Position numbers and translations under genes: made by a program
Shown here: piece after piece, positions 44,007-55,286 of the stretch
Layout of the letters: every line of letters begins with the position of its first letter
Position numbering within the stretch: position 1 is the stretch's first letter
From: Lasiosphaeria ovina
Lineage: Eukaryota; Ascomycota; Sordariomycetes; Sordariales; Lasiosphaeriaceae
DNA length: 64,000 bases
Direction: 5' to 3'
Assembly (NCBI GenBank): GCA_033439765.1
Contig: JAULSN010000003.1
Span: forward strand, 1,426,001 to 1,490,000
The notes under the pieces: generated by a model
The model's database searches: none
The model's input: the letters and a program-made list of their open reading frames with translations, nothing else
What the model was told of the DNA's origin: nothing

Positions 44007-44322
44007 CTCGGGACTGGCCGGGCCGTGGATAAGCCGTCCGGTTCGTTTTTTTTTGTTGGGTGGGGGACGTTGGGCTGTGGGTAAGCCGTGGTTGTTTTTT
44101 AGTTGGGTGGGGGACGTGGTCACGTGCGTGGTGAGAAAATTTTTCACTTTGCTAGCCCCCTCACTCCTTACTACTTCAACCGCCCACCACACACGCGCAA
44201 ATGCTCGCGCGGCGGGCAGGCCAGTATCAATAGATAGGGTTTTTCGAGGGCTTTCGAACGCAGTATGTCTCGTCGATTTTGGCGTTGTTTTGGGTGGGTG
44301 CAGCCACGACCGAATTCAGAAG

Positions 44323-45450
44323 TTTTTTTTTTATCTAGAAAGTTATAAGGAAAGACTAATCTAATAGGGCATACTAGACGTAGAAAATCCTAGCCAAAGT
44401 CCTATATAAAGTAAGGTTCTTATTCCGTATACGTTTTTCAAGTCAAAGCGGGTAAGGTATTATATACCTAAAAGGAGGGTAAAAGAGGAAAGGAGAGGGA
44501 GGGTAATTAAGCTAAGCTATTTATTTTGTAGTAGTTTTAAAACTAACTACAAGATAGTAGCTAGGGAATCCTCGCGTAGCTGGCGGACTGGTTGGCGGGC
44601 TACCTGGCGGGCTGGTTAACCGGCTGGTTGGCCGGCTGGCTTGCGAATTGGCTGCCTACTAGCAACCTCGGCGTAGGTAGGCCGCTACCGAGGCGAGGAT
44701 GCGGCTTAAAAGCGTTGTGGGCCTGGTTTCAGGCCTGGTTCCGGGCCTGGTTCCGGGCTTGAGGGAGGCCTTTGGGGGCACTTCAAGGCCCAGGCTTGGT
44801 ATAGTCCACTACAGTTAATGCAACTAGGCGGCTTTTTTGTTGCTTTTTCCTGGCACTACGTTGAGAGGTGACCTGGCTTACTACAGAAGCCACAGATCTG
44901 GGGTCCAGTACAAGTGCTAGCGATATGGCCGAAGCCAAAGCATCGGTAGCACTGTATTACCCCTGATCTGGGTTTTCCAGTAGGTATAGCTGGCTGTATA
45001 GCTGGCTATGTGGCTGGCTGTATGGCTGGCTGTATGGCTGGCTGCATGGCAGGCTATATGGCCGGCTGGGTGGCTGGCTGGGTGGCTGGCTGGGTGGCCG
45101 GCTGCGTGGCTGGCTGCGTGGCTGGCTGTGTGGCCGGCTGCGTGGCTGGCTGCGTGGCTGGCTATGTGGCCGGCTGTGTGGCCGGCTGCGTGGCTGGCTA
45201 CGTGGCTGGCTGCGTGGCTGGCTGCGTGGCTGGCTACGTGGCTGGCTGCGTGGCTATCTTTATGGCTGTGGCTGGCTATATGGCCGGCTTAGGAGCCTAC
45301 TTTTCGAAGGCTCGTACTCGGAGAGCCTATACCCCGAGAGCCATATGCTTCATACAGTTGAAAAGGACCTTTATAGTATTATAGGGATATATATCTTCTT
45401 TTCCTTCGTAGTTTCATTCCATAAGCTAGCCAAATGGTAAATATAGCCAT
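44323..45450 (-). mobile_element. Gag-only retroelement, copy D, 3' half
   Basis: Minus-strand copy split by insertion of copy E; it resumes at 47151. Its poly(T) (44323-44332) joins the 3' UTR about 75 bases upstream of the usual end, at CTTTCTAGAT, so this copy arose from an RNA polyadenylated early or lost its tail. The ORF has several TA-type substitutions and is interrupted. Confidence 0.78.
45438..45450. repeat. Target-site duplication, left of copy E
   Basis: TAAATATAGCCAT, repeated at 47151-47163 on the far side of copy E. Both halves belong to copy D. Confidence 0.85.
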
Positions 45451-47150
45451 TTTTTTATTTTTTTTTTCTCATTACGCGTATGCAGCCCGTAGGGCTATGA
45501 CGCGGCCTATTTAAGCTATAGACGGCTACTCAAAAGGTTATAAGGAAAGACTAATCTAATAGGGCATACTAGAAGTAGAAAATCCTAAACGAAGTATAAT
45601 TCCGGTTCCGTGTACTTTTTTCAAGTCAAAGCGTGTAAGGTATCATGTACCTAAAAGGAGGGTAAGTAAGGAAAGGGAGAGAGGGTAATTAAGCTAAGCT
45701 ATCTATTTTGTAGTAGTTTTAAAACCAACTGCAAGATAGTAGCTAGGGAATCCTCGCGTGGCTGGCGGACTGGTTGGCGGGCTACCTGGCGGGCTGGTTG
45801 ACCGGCTGGTTGGCCGGCGGGCTTGCGAATTGGCTGCCTACTAGCAACCTCGGCGTAGGTAGGCCGCTGCTGAGGCGAGGATGCGGCTTGAGAGCGTTGT
45901 GGGCCTAGTTCCGGGCCTAAGGGAGGTCTTTGGGGGCACTTCAAGGCCCAGGCTTGATATAGGCCACTACAGTTGATGCAACTAGGCGGCTTTTTTGTTA
46001 CTTTTTCCTGGCATTGCGTTAAGAGGTGGCCTGGCCTACTACAGAAGCCACAGATCTGGGGTCCAGTACAAGTGCTAGCGATATGGCCGAAGCCAAAGCA
46101 TCGGTAGCATTGTATTACCCCTGATCTAGGTTTTCCAGTAGGTAGGGCTGGCTGTATGGCTGGTTGTGTGACTGGCTGTGTGGCTGGCTGTGTGGCTGGC
46201 TGTGTGGCTGGCTGCGTGGCTAATTGAGTGGCTTGCTGCGTGGCTGGCTGTGTGGCTGGCCGTATGGCCGGCTGTGTGGCCGGCTGCGTAGCTGGCTGCG
46301 TGGCTGGCTACGTGGCTGGCTACGTGGCCGGCTTAGAAGCCTGCTTTTCAAAGGCTCGTACTCGGAGAGCCTGTACTCCGAGAGCCATATGCTTCATACA
46401 GTTGAAAAGGACCTTTATCGTATCGTAGGGATATATATCTTCTTTTCCTTCGTGGTTCCATTTCATAAGCTAGTCGAATGGTAGATATGGCCACATCATA
46501 GCCATATCTTCCCATAGGTCCTTTAGAATAATATCCTCAATTTTAGTATCTTCTTCGTAAGGGCTTTTTGCCTCGAGGGGGTTCTTCTTCAAGCGGTTCC
46601 CTATATAGCTAGCTATATAGGTAGCTACGTAGGTGGCTGCGTGGTTGGCTACGTGGTTGGCTGCGGGGTTGGTGGCTGCGTGGTTGGCTGCGGGGTTGGT
46701 GGCTACGTGGTTGGCTGCGGGGTTGGTGGCTGCATGGTTGGCTGCGGGGTTGGTGGCTATGGCTATGGCCGTGGCTATGACTGTGGCTTTAGCTGCCGGG
46801 TTGGCTTTGTGGGTGGTGGATTTTTGGGTGGCTTTTTGGGTGGCTTTTTTGGTGGCTTTTGCTTGGCTGATTCTAGCCCATTGGGTTAAGGTGGGGCTTT
46901 CGGGAAGTTCCGTAATCTACGGTGGGTCCGGCAGGTCGTCTGAAGAATCTTCATCGTCGGTCTTTGGGCCCAATTGCTTTGCTTTTCGACCCTCCATACG
47001 CCCGCGCAACTGGCCGCGCGGTGCAGCCATTGCGTAGGCGTTGAAAGCTCGTCGAGGGCAATTGATTAATGTCGCTTTCGTCGATTTTGGTGCTGTTTTG
47101 AACCAAATACGAGTCTTCGTATTTTCCGGGTTGGCTTTGAAAAGCCCTCC
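45451..47150 (-). mobile_element. Gag-only retroelement, copy E (nested in D)
   Basis: Minus-strand element with the conserved 3' tail next to a T-rich tail (45451-45467). It is inserted into copy D with a 13-bp duplication. The ORF start at 47030 is present, but a CAG-to-TAG change stops it after LPDPP, and further changes leave only fragments (45944-45699). About 25 extra bases at its 5' end, before AAAATACGAAGACTCG, look like pieces of the element's own coding region (AAAGCCAACCCGG, CTTTTCAAAGCC). Confidence 0.85.
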
Positions 47151-47797
47151 TAAATATAGCCATATTATAGCCATATTATAGCCATATCTTCCCATAGGTC
47201 CTTTGGAATAATATCTTCAATTTTGGTATCTTTTCGTAGGGGCTTTTTGCCTCGAGGGGGTTCTTCTTCAAGCGGTTCGCTATATAGCTAGCTATATAGG
47301 TAGCTACGTGGGTGGCTACGTGGTTGGTGGCTGCGTGGTTGGCTACGTGGTTGGTGGCTGCGTAGTTAGCTCCGGGGTTGGTGGCTGTTTGGTTGGCTGC
47401 GGGGTGGGTGGCTGGCTATAGCTATGGCCGTGGATATGACTGTGGCTTTGGCTACCGGGTTGGCTTTATGGGTGGTGGATTTTTGGGTGGCTTTTTGGGT
47501 GGCTTTTTTAGTGGCTTTTGCTTGGCTGATTCTAGCCCATTAGGTTAAGGTGGGGCTTTCGGGAAGGTCGGGAAGTCTCGTGATCTGCGGTAGGTCCGGC
47601 AGGTCGTCTTAAGAATCTTCATCGTCGGTCTTTGGGCTCAATTACTTTGCTTTTCGACCCTCTATACGCCCGCGCAACTAGCCGCGCGGTACAGCCATTG
47701 CGTATGCGTTAAGAGCTAGTCGAGGGCAATTGATTGATATCGCTTTCGTCGATTTTAGTACTATTTTGAACCAAATACGAGTCTTCGTGTTTCTATG
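47151..47797 (-). mobile_element. Gag-only retroelement, copy D, 5' half
   Basis: Continuation of copy D: N-terminal ORF region with RIP-like changes, the Asn-His repeat and the 5' UTR ending near 47797. The first 13 bases are the right target-site duplication of copy E. Gypsy gag sequence follows. Confidence 0.78.
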
Positions 47798-48870
47798 TTC
47801 CAGCGTTCCAGCCGTTTGGTTCGAGCCCTATTAGAAGGCACTAGCGCAAGCAGCAAGAGACAGGAACCCCGATATCTATACGGCTATCTAGAAAGGAGCT
47901 ACGGAAGTCCTCAAGCTAATAGGGGAATTCTTCGCGGAACGTTATATCCAGAGGAAGGCCGAGGAGTAGATTAAGAGGCTAAGATAGACTCGCTTAGTGG
48001 CTGAGTATATAGTTGAGTTTTAGACCTATATATTACGGCTTGAGTGGTTAGTCTAGGGATAGCTACTTGCGTTCTACGATAGCCTAAAGGACTATATTAA
48101 GGACGAACTCTATAAGACGCCTCGCCCGGAGACGCTACGGGAATATATCGACGCGGTAATTAATATCGATAACCGATAGTTCTAGCGCGAAAGCGAGAAG
48201 CGTAGAGAAAAGAAGGACGGACGATCGATAGGAGGCTACTATAGCCGCCAGGGTAATAAGCCTAACGACAAGAAGAGGAGATCCACGCCCTCAATAGCGT
48301 ACGGCATATACCCAGGACCGATAGACGAAAGCGTCGGAGCGCTTCTTTAGAACCCGGTATAGTAGTCACGCCCACCGCGTAATAAGAAGGACGACACCTA
48401 TAATAACTATAGTAAAAAGGGCCACTAGGCTAGAGAATACCGCCAACTACGGAAATAGGGTAATAGGAAGCCCTCCGGAGACCGGAAGGTACGCTTCGGC
48501 GATACCTAGGTTATAGGGATAGTCCTATAAGACGAAGAAGTCGAGGATACGTCTACGGAGGCTTTCGAGATTATTAGCAGCCAACCACCCTCACGCGTAT
48601 AGGAGGGATAGAACGAGATAGGGAGTCTTCCCGACTACGGTACCTAGGGACTTACTTATAGGCTAGGAGAAGCCTAGGGACTAGAGGTTCCGTTAATTCC
48701 TTCCCCGTTTAAGGATAAAGAGGAGGAAGAGAAAGACGAACTCCAGAACGACTAAGAGCTAGAGTACTCGCCTAGTAATAAGGAAGACGAGAGACAGGGC
48801 TATAAAGCTACGATTAGGGAAATCCAGGACCTTCGTAAAGGATTAGAGAGATACCGTACGGAGGCTATAG
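47798..48870 (+). pseudogene. Ty3/gypsy gag fragment, RIP-degraded
   Basis: Plus-strand translation shows a gypsy gag: DIYTAI, EVLKLIGEFFAERYIQRKAE, RLVAEYIVEF, DYIKDELYKTPRPETLREYI, EKRREKKDGRSIGGYYSR. The knuckle near 48400 reads YNNYSKKGH-AREY, consistent with a CX2CX4HX4C motif whose Cys codons changed TGC/TGT to TAC/TAT and whose Trp became a stop. The acidic C-terminal part (KDKEEEEKDEL) is also recognisable. Right boundary approximate. Confidence 0.75.
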
Positions 48871-49563
48871 GTCTACGACCAAAAGGCTTAGGCACTCACT
48901 ATAGAAGGGTTGCACAGGGCCTGATAACCTACAGTGCAAAACCATCTATACCGAACCTACCAAGGCCGAACCAATCAGCCTATACCCAGCTGAAGACCGG
49001 GATAGGGTTTTTAGCTACCTACCTAGCGAAGATTGGAAAAATCGAATCAAGTGAGTGTAGGGGAATAGAATGCACATAAAGAGAGATACCCACACACCTC
49101 TTACTATACTATAAGCGGTATAGGGAAGAGAGGAAAGTATTGAAAAAGGCCTTATAGGGCCTCCCACCCACTTTATAGACCCTATATTATACTACGAAGG
49201 GAAGATAGGCCTTAGGGGGCTACCTGAGTAGTACAGGAATCTGTATAGTGAGATGGAACGAGGAAAACCCGGCTACAAACGATCTTTGAACCTTTTCCTA
49301 TATCTATATTTCATTTTTCCTTTATTTTCCTTTATTTTCCTTTGTCTACCCCCTAGGTACATAATACCTTACCCGCTTTGACTTGAAAAACGTATACGGA
49401 ATAAGAACCTTACTTTATATAGGACTTTGGCTAGGATTTTCTACGTCTAGTATACCCTATTAGATTAGTCTTTCCTTATAACTTTCTAGATAGCCGTCTA
49501 TAGCTTAACTCGGCCGCGTCATAGCCCTACGGGCTGCATACGCGTAATGAGAGAAAAAAAAAA
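48871..49563 (+). mobile_element. 3' end of an element sharing the gag-only tail (LINE 3' end?)
   Basis: A body not found in the gag-only copies ends in a short frame (KTIYTEPTKAEPISLYPAED, then VFSYLPSEDWKNRIK and stop near 49050) and a non-coding stretch. From about 49355 it continues into the same roughly 200-bp tail as the gag-only elements (GCTTTGACTTGAAAAACGTA ... TACGCGTAATGAG) plus poly(A) at about 49551-49563. It could be the end of LINE ORF2 with its 3' UTR, but the window's LINE copies stop before this region, so that is inference. Confidence 0.55.
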
Positions 49564-50940
49564 TCCTCGCGTAGCTGGCGGACTGGTTGGCGGGCTACCT
49601 GGCGGGCTGGTTGACCGGCTGGCTTGCGAATTGGCTACCTACTAGCAACCTTGGCGTAGGTAGGCCGCTGCCGAGACGAGGAAACGGCTTAAGAGTATTA
49701 TAGGCCTAGTTCCGGGCCTGAGGGAGGTCTTTAGGGGCACTTCAAGGCCCAGGCTTGGTATAGGCCAGTACAGTTAATGCAACTTGGCGGCTTTTTCGTT
49801 ACTTTTTCCTAGTATTACGTTAAGAGGTGGCCTACCCGGCTATAGAAGCCACAGATCTGGGGCCTAGTATAAGTACTAGCGATATAGCCGAAGCCAAAGT
49901 ATCGATAGCACTATATTACCCCTAATCTAGGTTTTCCAGTAGGTAGGGCTGGCTATATGGCTAGCTATATGGCTGGCTTTGTAGCTAGCTATATAGCCGG
50001 TTATATGGCTGGCTATATGGCTGGCTATATGGCTGGCTATATAGCCGGCTGTGTGGCCGGCTGCGTAGTTAGCTGCGTGGTTGGCTACGTGGCTGGCTGC
50101 GTGGCTGGCTGCGTAGCTAGCTACGTGGCTGGCTGCGTAGCCGGCTTAGAAGCCTACTTTTCAAAGGCTCGTACTCGGAGAGCCTATACCCCGAGAGCCA
50201 TATGCTTCATATAGTTGAAAAGGACCTTTATAATATTATAGGGATATATATCTTCTTTTCCTTCGTAGTTCTATTCTATAAGCTGGCCAAATAGTAGATA
50301 TGGCCATATTATAGCCATATCTTCTTCCTATAGGTCCTTTGGAATAATATCTTTAATTTTAGTATCTTTTTCGTAGGGGCTTTTTACCTCGAGGGGGTTC
50401 TTCTTCAAGCGGTTCGCTATATAGCTAGCTATATAGGTAGTTACGTAGGTGGCTACGTAGTTGGTAGCTACGTAGTTAGCTACGTGGTTAGCTACGTAGT
50501 TAGTAGCTGCGTGGTTGGCTCCGGGGTTAGTGGCTATTTGGTTGGCTACGGGGTGGGTGGCTATGGCTATGGCCGTAGCTATGACTATGGCTTTGGCTAC
50601 CGGGTTGGCTTTATAGGTAGTGGATTTTTGGGTGGCTTTTTAGGTGGCTTTTTTAGTAGCTTTTGCTTAGCTAATTCTAGCCTATTAGGTTAAGGTAGGG
50701 CTTTCGGGAAGGTCGGGAAGTCTCGTAATCTACGGTGGGTCCGGTAGGTCGTCTAAAGAATGTTCATCGTCGGTCTTTGGGCCCAATTACTTTACTTTTC
50801 GACCCTCCATACGCCCGCGCAACTGGCCGCGCGGTACAGCCATTGCGTAGGCGTTGAAAGCTCGTCGAGGGCAATTGATTAATATCGCTTTCGTCGATTT
50901 TGGTACTATTTTGAACCAAATACGAGTCTTCGTATTTCTA
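49564..50940 (-). mobile_element. Gag-only retroelement, copy F (heavily mutated)
   Basis: Minus-strand remnant from the C-terminal coding end (beginning ATCCTCGCG) to the 5' end near 50940. The 3' UTR and tail are missing. Very many CpA-to-TpA type changes give runs such as TATATGGCTGGCTATATGG. The ORF is destroyed. Confidence 0.78.
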
Positions 50941-51149
50941 TAACGGGACTCTATACGTAGTCCCGGGGCCCCGATATACGGCCCCTCGTAAGTAAGGGAT
51001 ATTATTAATTAGTCCCTTAGATAGATATATACGATAACCGTAGCCACGGTCTTAGATAGAGCTTGCTTGGTTCTTCAAGTAAGTAATATACATTCTCTAT
51101 ACTCATATACTTTAAGTAGTAAACCCAGTTTGACTATATTACCCGTACA
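50939..51149. mobile_element. Putative solo LTR (gypsy type)
   Basis: Begins TATAACGGGACTC (perhaps originally TGTAACGGG) and ends TTACCCGTACA, giving short inverted ends of the TG...CA type. The interior has LTR-like features (TAAGTAATATACATTCTC) and no ORF. It overlaps ambiguously with the 5' end of copy F, and no second LTR copy was found. Confidence 0.4.
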
Positions 51150-51840
51150 ATAGGAGCTTGCCCTTTATTCATTCTTCATATCTACTTCTCAGACCCCTAG
51201 TACCTATATACGATATAACCTTAACCTATATAGTCGAGCGGTTTGTAATAGGCCTATAGGTACCCCCCCCCGTAAATAAGGCCTATAAAGACCTTTAAAC
51301 GTAATATATAAGTATTGGTTTTGAGCGAGTCTCCTACAACCGTAAGAACGTCCCCAGTCACCGTAGGTATATAGGCGCTAAGACTTTATAGCTTACCGCC
51401 CATAAAAATACCACATTTTACAGCCAAAATTACCACATTCGCTGGCCGCCCCGCTCCAAGCGCTGGCAACGCAGTTATACCGTAATTGCACCTCGCCGCC
51501 GTCGCCAATATCAATATACTTCCAAATACGGTAATTCCAGCTCAGGACCGTAGATTCGCTCAAATCGTTCAAATCTACAGTAAAAAGCGAAGCTGACTTC
51601 GTTAATTCTGATTACGTAACAGGGCCAAAAATATAATAAAAAACTACAGGCCTACTTACAACTACTCACAACTACATGTAACTACATGCAACTAATAGCC
51701 TTACTGATCCATACCTTCTAATACCCGGGCAGTCGGTTGCGGGACCCTTCCACTACGTATAGGCCGTACAATACGACCTTCAGCCACTGTAGAGGCTGTA
51801 GGGCCGCGTGAAGCTCGTGATGTTATGCCGCCCCGGCCAA
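51150..51840. other. Unassigned repeat-compartment sequence
   Basis: AT-rich, no ORF or domain recognised. It may be the non-coding end of the adjacent MULE or remnants of other elements. Confidence 0.4.
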
Positions 51841-53995
51841 TACGCTGCGTGCCTTGGTGTTGAGTCCTGCCGGCCCGGCTCCCTGTGCCCTGAGTGCTTG
51901 TTGCCCGGCCTCCCCGGCTCCCTGTGCCCCGGTTACTACGGCGAGCCGAGTCAAGGTTATTGACGGTACGGCGGGTAGGCTGCGTAGGTGCCTGGCTCAG
52001 TTCATCGATATCGTCAAGACTAACACCCTCCCACTATGAGGGATTCCGTCTAATAGAAGGCATAAGCTCGGACTACCTACCGGGCTGAGTAGTCGGGACT
52101 CGCGGCGCGTTCGGCTCGGCTGCAAATACGGAAGTGTTACGCGGCCTGCCCCGAAGATGTTGAACTCTGTCGAAGTCTTGGTACCGTAGGTACTCGTCTT
52201 CGTTAAGGATTGACCTTTCCAGGTACTAATATAGATGGAAATCAACCTTTTGAAGCCGTAGAGTACCTGCGTAGTGACGTTCGAGAAGCTCATAAGAGCA
52301 AGGTATGCCATACTACGCCCGGAAGCTGCCGGTACAAGGCTCGAGGGGTCTCGGGCGGTCTTCTAGTACCGGTTATATCTTTTTATACTGTTGAATAACG
52401 CGGTTGAGGGCTTTATAATACATATTAAAGGGAGCCTCGCCTAGCCACTGATTTCCTAGGTAATCGAAGCGAATACGGTTCTGTTGATTACGAGTCTCCT
52501 TATTATAAGCTTCCTTCATACCCTCCACCATATTGAAGCTCTGTTATATAGTCTAATTAACTAAACTATTACCGGTAATAACGTATAACTTGAAGAGCCT
52601 ATTGATAGACTCAACTAGTGATATAGATCGCTGGCCAAAGTTGAGTACCTTATTGGTATAGCAAGTTGCCCACTACTCTTTGAGTGGTATATATATTTCC
52701 TTTAGATACTTCAGTATAGCCGTTTGGCCGGAAAATACGGCTTTCATTATCTCCCAAGCCCGGTTGAAGCCATCGAGGGTAGGCGAGTACATTATATGCT
52801 CCCAAAGGAGGTACATTCCGGCCTTTATATAGGGGACCTCGACTAGCAAAGCACTAAGCCTGGGCTATTGGCCATCCTGCACTCGTCTTGTACGGTAAAT
52901 AACCTGGTTTTCTTCCTCATCTTTATCGTTATCTTCTTCGCTATTTTCCTCTCTCTATTACCCGCCTTATGCCTGTGCCCGGGCAACCTCTTTTGTAACG
53001 GCCGTGTTCCATTTCTTCTTAAAATGAAGGACCATATTCTTATTAATATAGAAGATATAAAGTTGAGGGTAAGCGTTAGGGAAAATACGTACAATTACAT
53101 TCCTCATCGCAGCTTCGAAGTCGGTAATTATAACCTTCGGAGGTGGTACGCCGATTACCTCGCGATACTCGTTAACCCGGTCCATCACCTAATCGAAGCC
53201 GTCGTTACGTTCGTTATCGATCAAACCGAAGGCATAACTAACTACCTTACCCAGGTTATTCTTAATAACTACCTGGAAGAGAGCCAGGCCCTTATTGTTC
53301 GTTTTGTATGTATTATTATATAACTGTACCTAAGGGAAGCGTTTCCACTACTCCTCATACTACTTGGGAGCCCAAAAAAGCCCGCGTGGTTTATCGGGAT
53401 TTTCGGTAGACTAACGAACTTTGTAGTGTATGCCGGTATCGTCAAGTAACTTCTTCGTGACTTGGAATGGCGTGTATCCTTTTCGAGCTAGCTTTCGGAG
53501 ACGAAAACGGCACTTTCGTAGCTAACTGCGTATGAAAATAAGGTCCGGGAAGGCCTTACGTAAGTCCTTTGTAATCTCCCTGTTGGGGATTGCTGGGCGG
53601 TTAGTGTATATAGCGATGACTGCTTTATGCTTAGGACCGAAGATGACTTTGGACCTTAGGAGGTTGAAGTCGCGGTCGGTCGGGGGGTGACCTGTATGCT
53701 CTATATGCCCGGGAAGAAGCTCGAAGGTCCATTTCCTATCGTTATAAATGAGGGCTTTGGCTACGGCCTGCCAACCGTAGCCTCTATATTCGGTGGTGGT
53801 GTTGTTGGTTGTGGCCCTGGACTTCGCAACTCTTCTACGTTGGTAGCCAAAATCGACCCTCGTTGCGCCGAAGTCCTTGAGATAGTTATTGCTTCGTAGT
53901 TTGGCTATGTTGAAGGTCGTAGAAGCGGCGAATTCGCTCAAATTATCGATAAGATTATCGAGGGTGTTATATTTGGTGTTGAAAAGCTTATGGCC
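51841..53995 (-). pseudogene. Mutator-like (MULE) transposase, degraded
   Basis: Two minus-strand fragments identify a fungal MULE (PF10551-like). The N-terminal fragment 53941-53522 includes RRRVAKSRATTNNTTTEYRG, GYGWQAVAKALIYNDRKWTF and GHIEHTGHPPTDRDFNLLRS. The transposase-core fragment 53188-52967 has PPPKVIITDFEAAMRNVIVR and QLYIFYINKNMVLHFKKKW, containing the second catalytic Asp region (ITDFE) and the following conserved helix. Frames between them are interrupted. The left and right ends and terminal repeats were not found. Confidence 0.75.
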
Positions 53996-55286
53996 GGGCG
54001 GTGGGTTCGAGAGCTGTGGCTACAAAACGACTCTACCTAGCTGATGAAGGTTTTAGGTAGGTCTAGTATATATAGTACGTCTAGTAGCCTATCTTTCGAT
54101 ACGTGGTCAAATGCGCCCTTAATATCGAGGAAAACCGTAGACGTAATATAGCCTTTTCTTTGCTGTTAGACGTAGTATTATAGAAGTAAGGCCGTATTAA
54201 CTGCTGACCTTTGTTTCCGGCCTCCTAGTTGTGTTTGGTGTAGTAGATCCGGCCTACTATTTGCTAGGTAGCCAAGTCTAGTAGCGTAGATTTTCTCTAG
54301 TACTTTACTCAGGCAGTTGAGTAAGGCTATAACCCTATATGCCTTGGGTATAGTATAATCTACCTTATTTAGTTTAGGTAGTATTATACCGATACTTTCT
54401 TTCCAGCTATTCGGGTGTGTACCTCTATCAAATAGTCCTTTATAGGCCTTATAGAAGAGGTCCGGTACTATAGTATAGGCCTTTTGTAGTACCGTAAAGC
54501 TCAATCTATCTAGGCCGGGCGCCTTATTTGGGTTTGAAGTAAATATGGCTCTTTCTACTTCAATAGGCTTTAGCTCCGGCCATTCCCACTTACTTCCCGT
54601 TCTCGGTTCCAGTTGGGGGTCTTCTAGCCTAGTTCTAGTTATAGGTTCCGGAAATAAGGTAGTTAGGAAGGCTTTACACTTTTCGTCAAAGGTAATGGCT
54701 TCTTTTTCCTTGCCCTCTTCCGTATACCGTATTACTGGTATTTTGGCGTTGAATTTGGCCTTCGTATAGTCTAGGGCTTTGAATGCCTCCTTTCCTTTAG
54801 CCTTTGCTAGGAATTCCTGCCAGTGGTTTTGTTTTGCTTCTCTTACGGCGTGGAAGTACTGATTTCGGGCTATTTTGAAGGCCTTCTCGGTTTCTACCGT
54901 TAGGGTCTTCTTATATACCCTCTATGCAATATGCAGTATTCTTCTTAGCTCGGTTAGGTCTTCTATCCACCAGGGTTTTGACCTTTCTACCGTTCTTTTC
55001 TTCGGTATAGCTATGCTGGCCGCTATAGAAATGGCCTTAGTTAGGGTATAGGCTATATTATCCCAGTTTTCTTGGCCTATAGCTTCTTCGATGTCTTCTA
55101 TAGCTTCTTCTTCTCTAGATTTCAGCTCTTTTTTAAAGACTTCCCAATCGGCCTTACTATAGTTATATGCCGGTAGTATAGTATCTTTTTTTACCCAATT
55201 TGAATTTGAGTAGTAGGCTTCGAATACTATAGCTTCGTAGTCCGATCCTGTGGCCTCTAGGTAAGCCCAGTTCCCCCATTTTGTTC
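53996..55286 (-). pseudogene. LINE ORF2 fragment, RIP-degraded
   Basis: Matches ORF2 of the 38412-41766 LINE from the endonuclease end into the RT. The open part 54504-54178 reads [20 protein letters not shown], then [20 protein letters not shown] and [20 protein letters not shown]. Elsewhere stops and transitions break the frame. It starts inside RT, with no 3' end. Confidence 0.85.

Larger units (their letters stand above)
38412..44322 (-). mobile_element. Tad/I-type LINE, minus strand, 3'-truncated
   Basis: Nearly complete LINE: 5' UTR about 44322-44007, ORF1 44006-41757, ORF2 41766-38412. Bounded on the left by copy C and on the right by the poly(T) of copy D. The LINE 5' UTR shares a motif with the gag-only elements (44270-44292). 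Its own 3' end is missing from the window. Confidence 0.88.

Noticed and set aside
45008..45384. Long repetitive ORFs such as CVAGCVAG or WLAAWLAA proteins (also at 33819-34079, 56703-57059 and others)
   Set aside because: They are antisense or frame-shifted readings of the PATQ and Asn-His-Ala-Thr repeats, with no independent start context or conservation signal.
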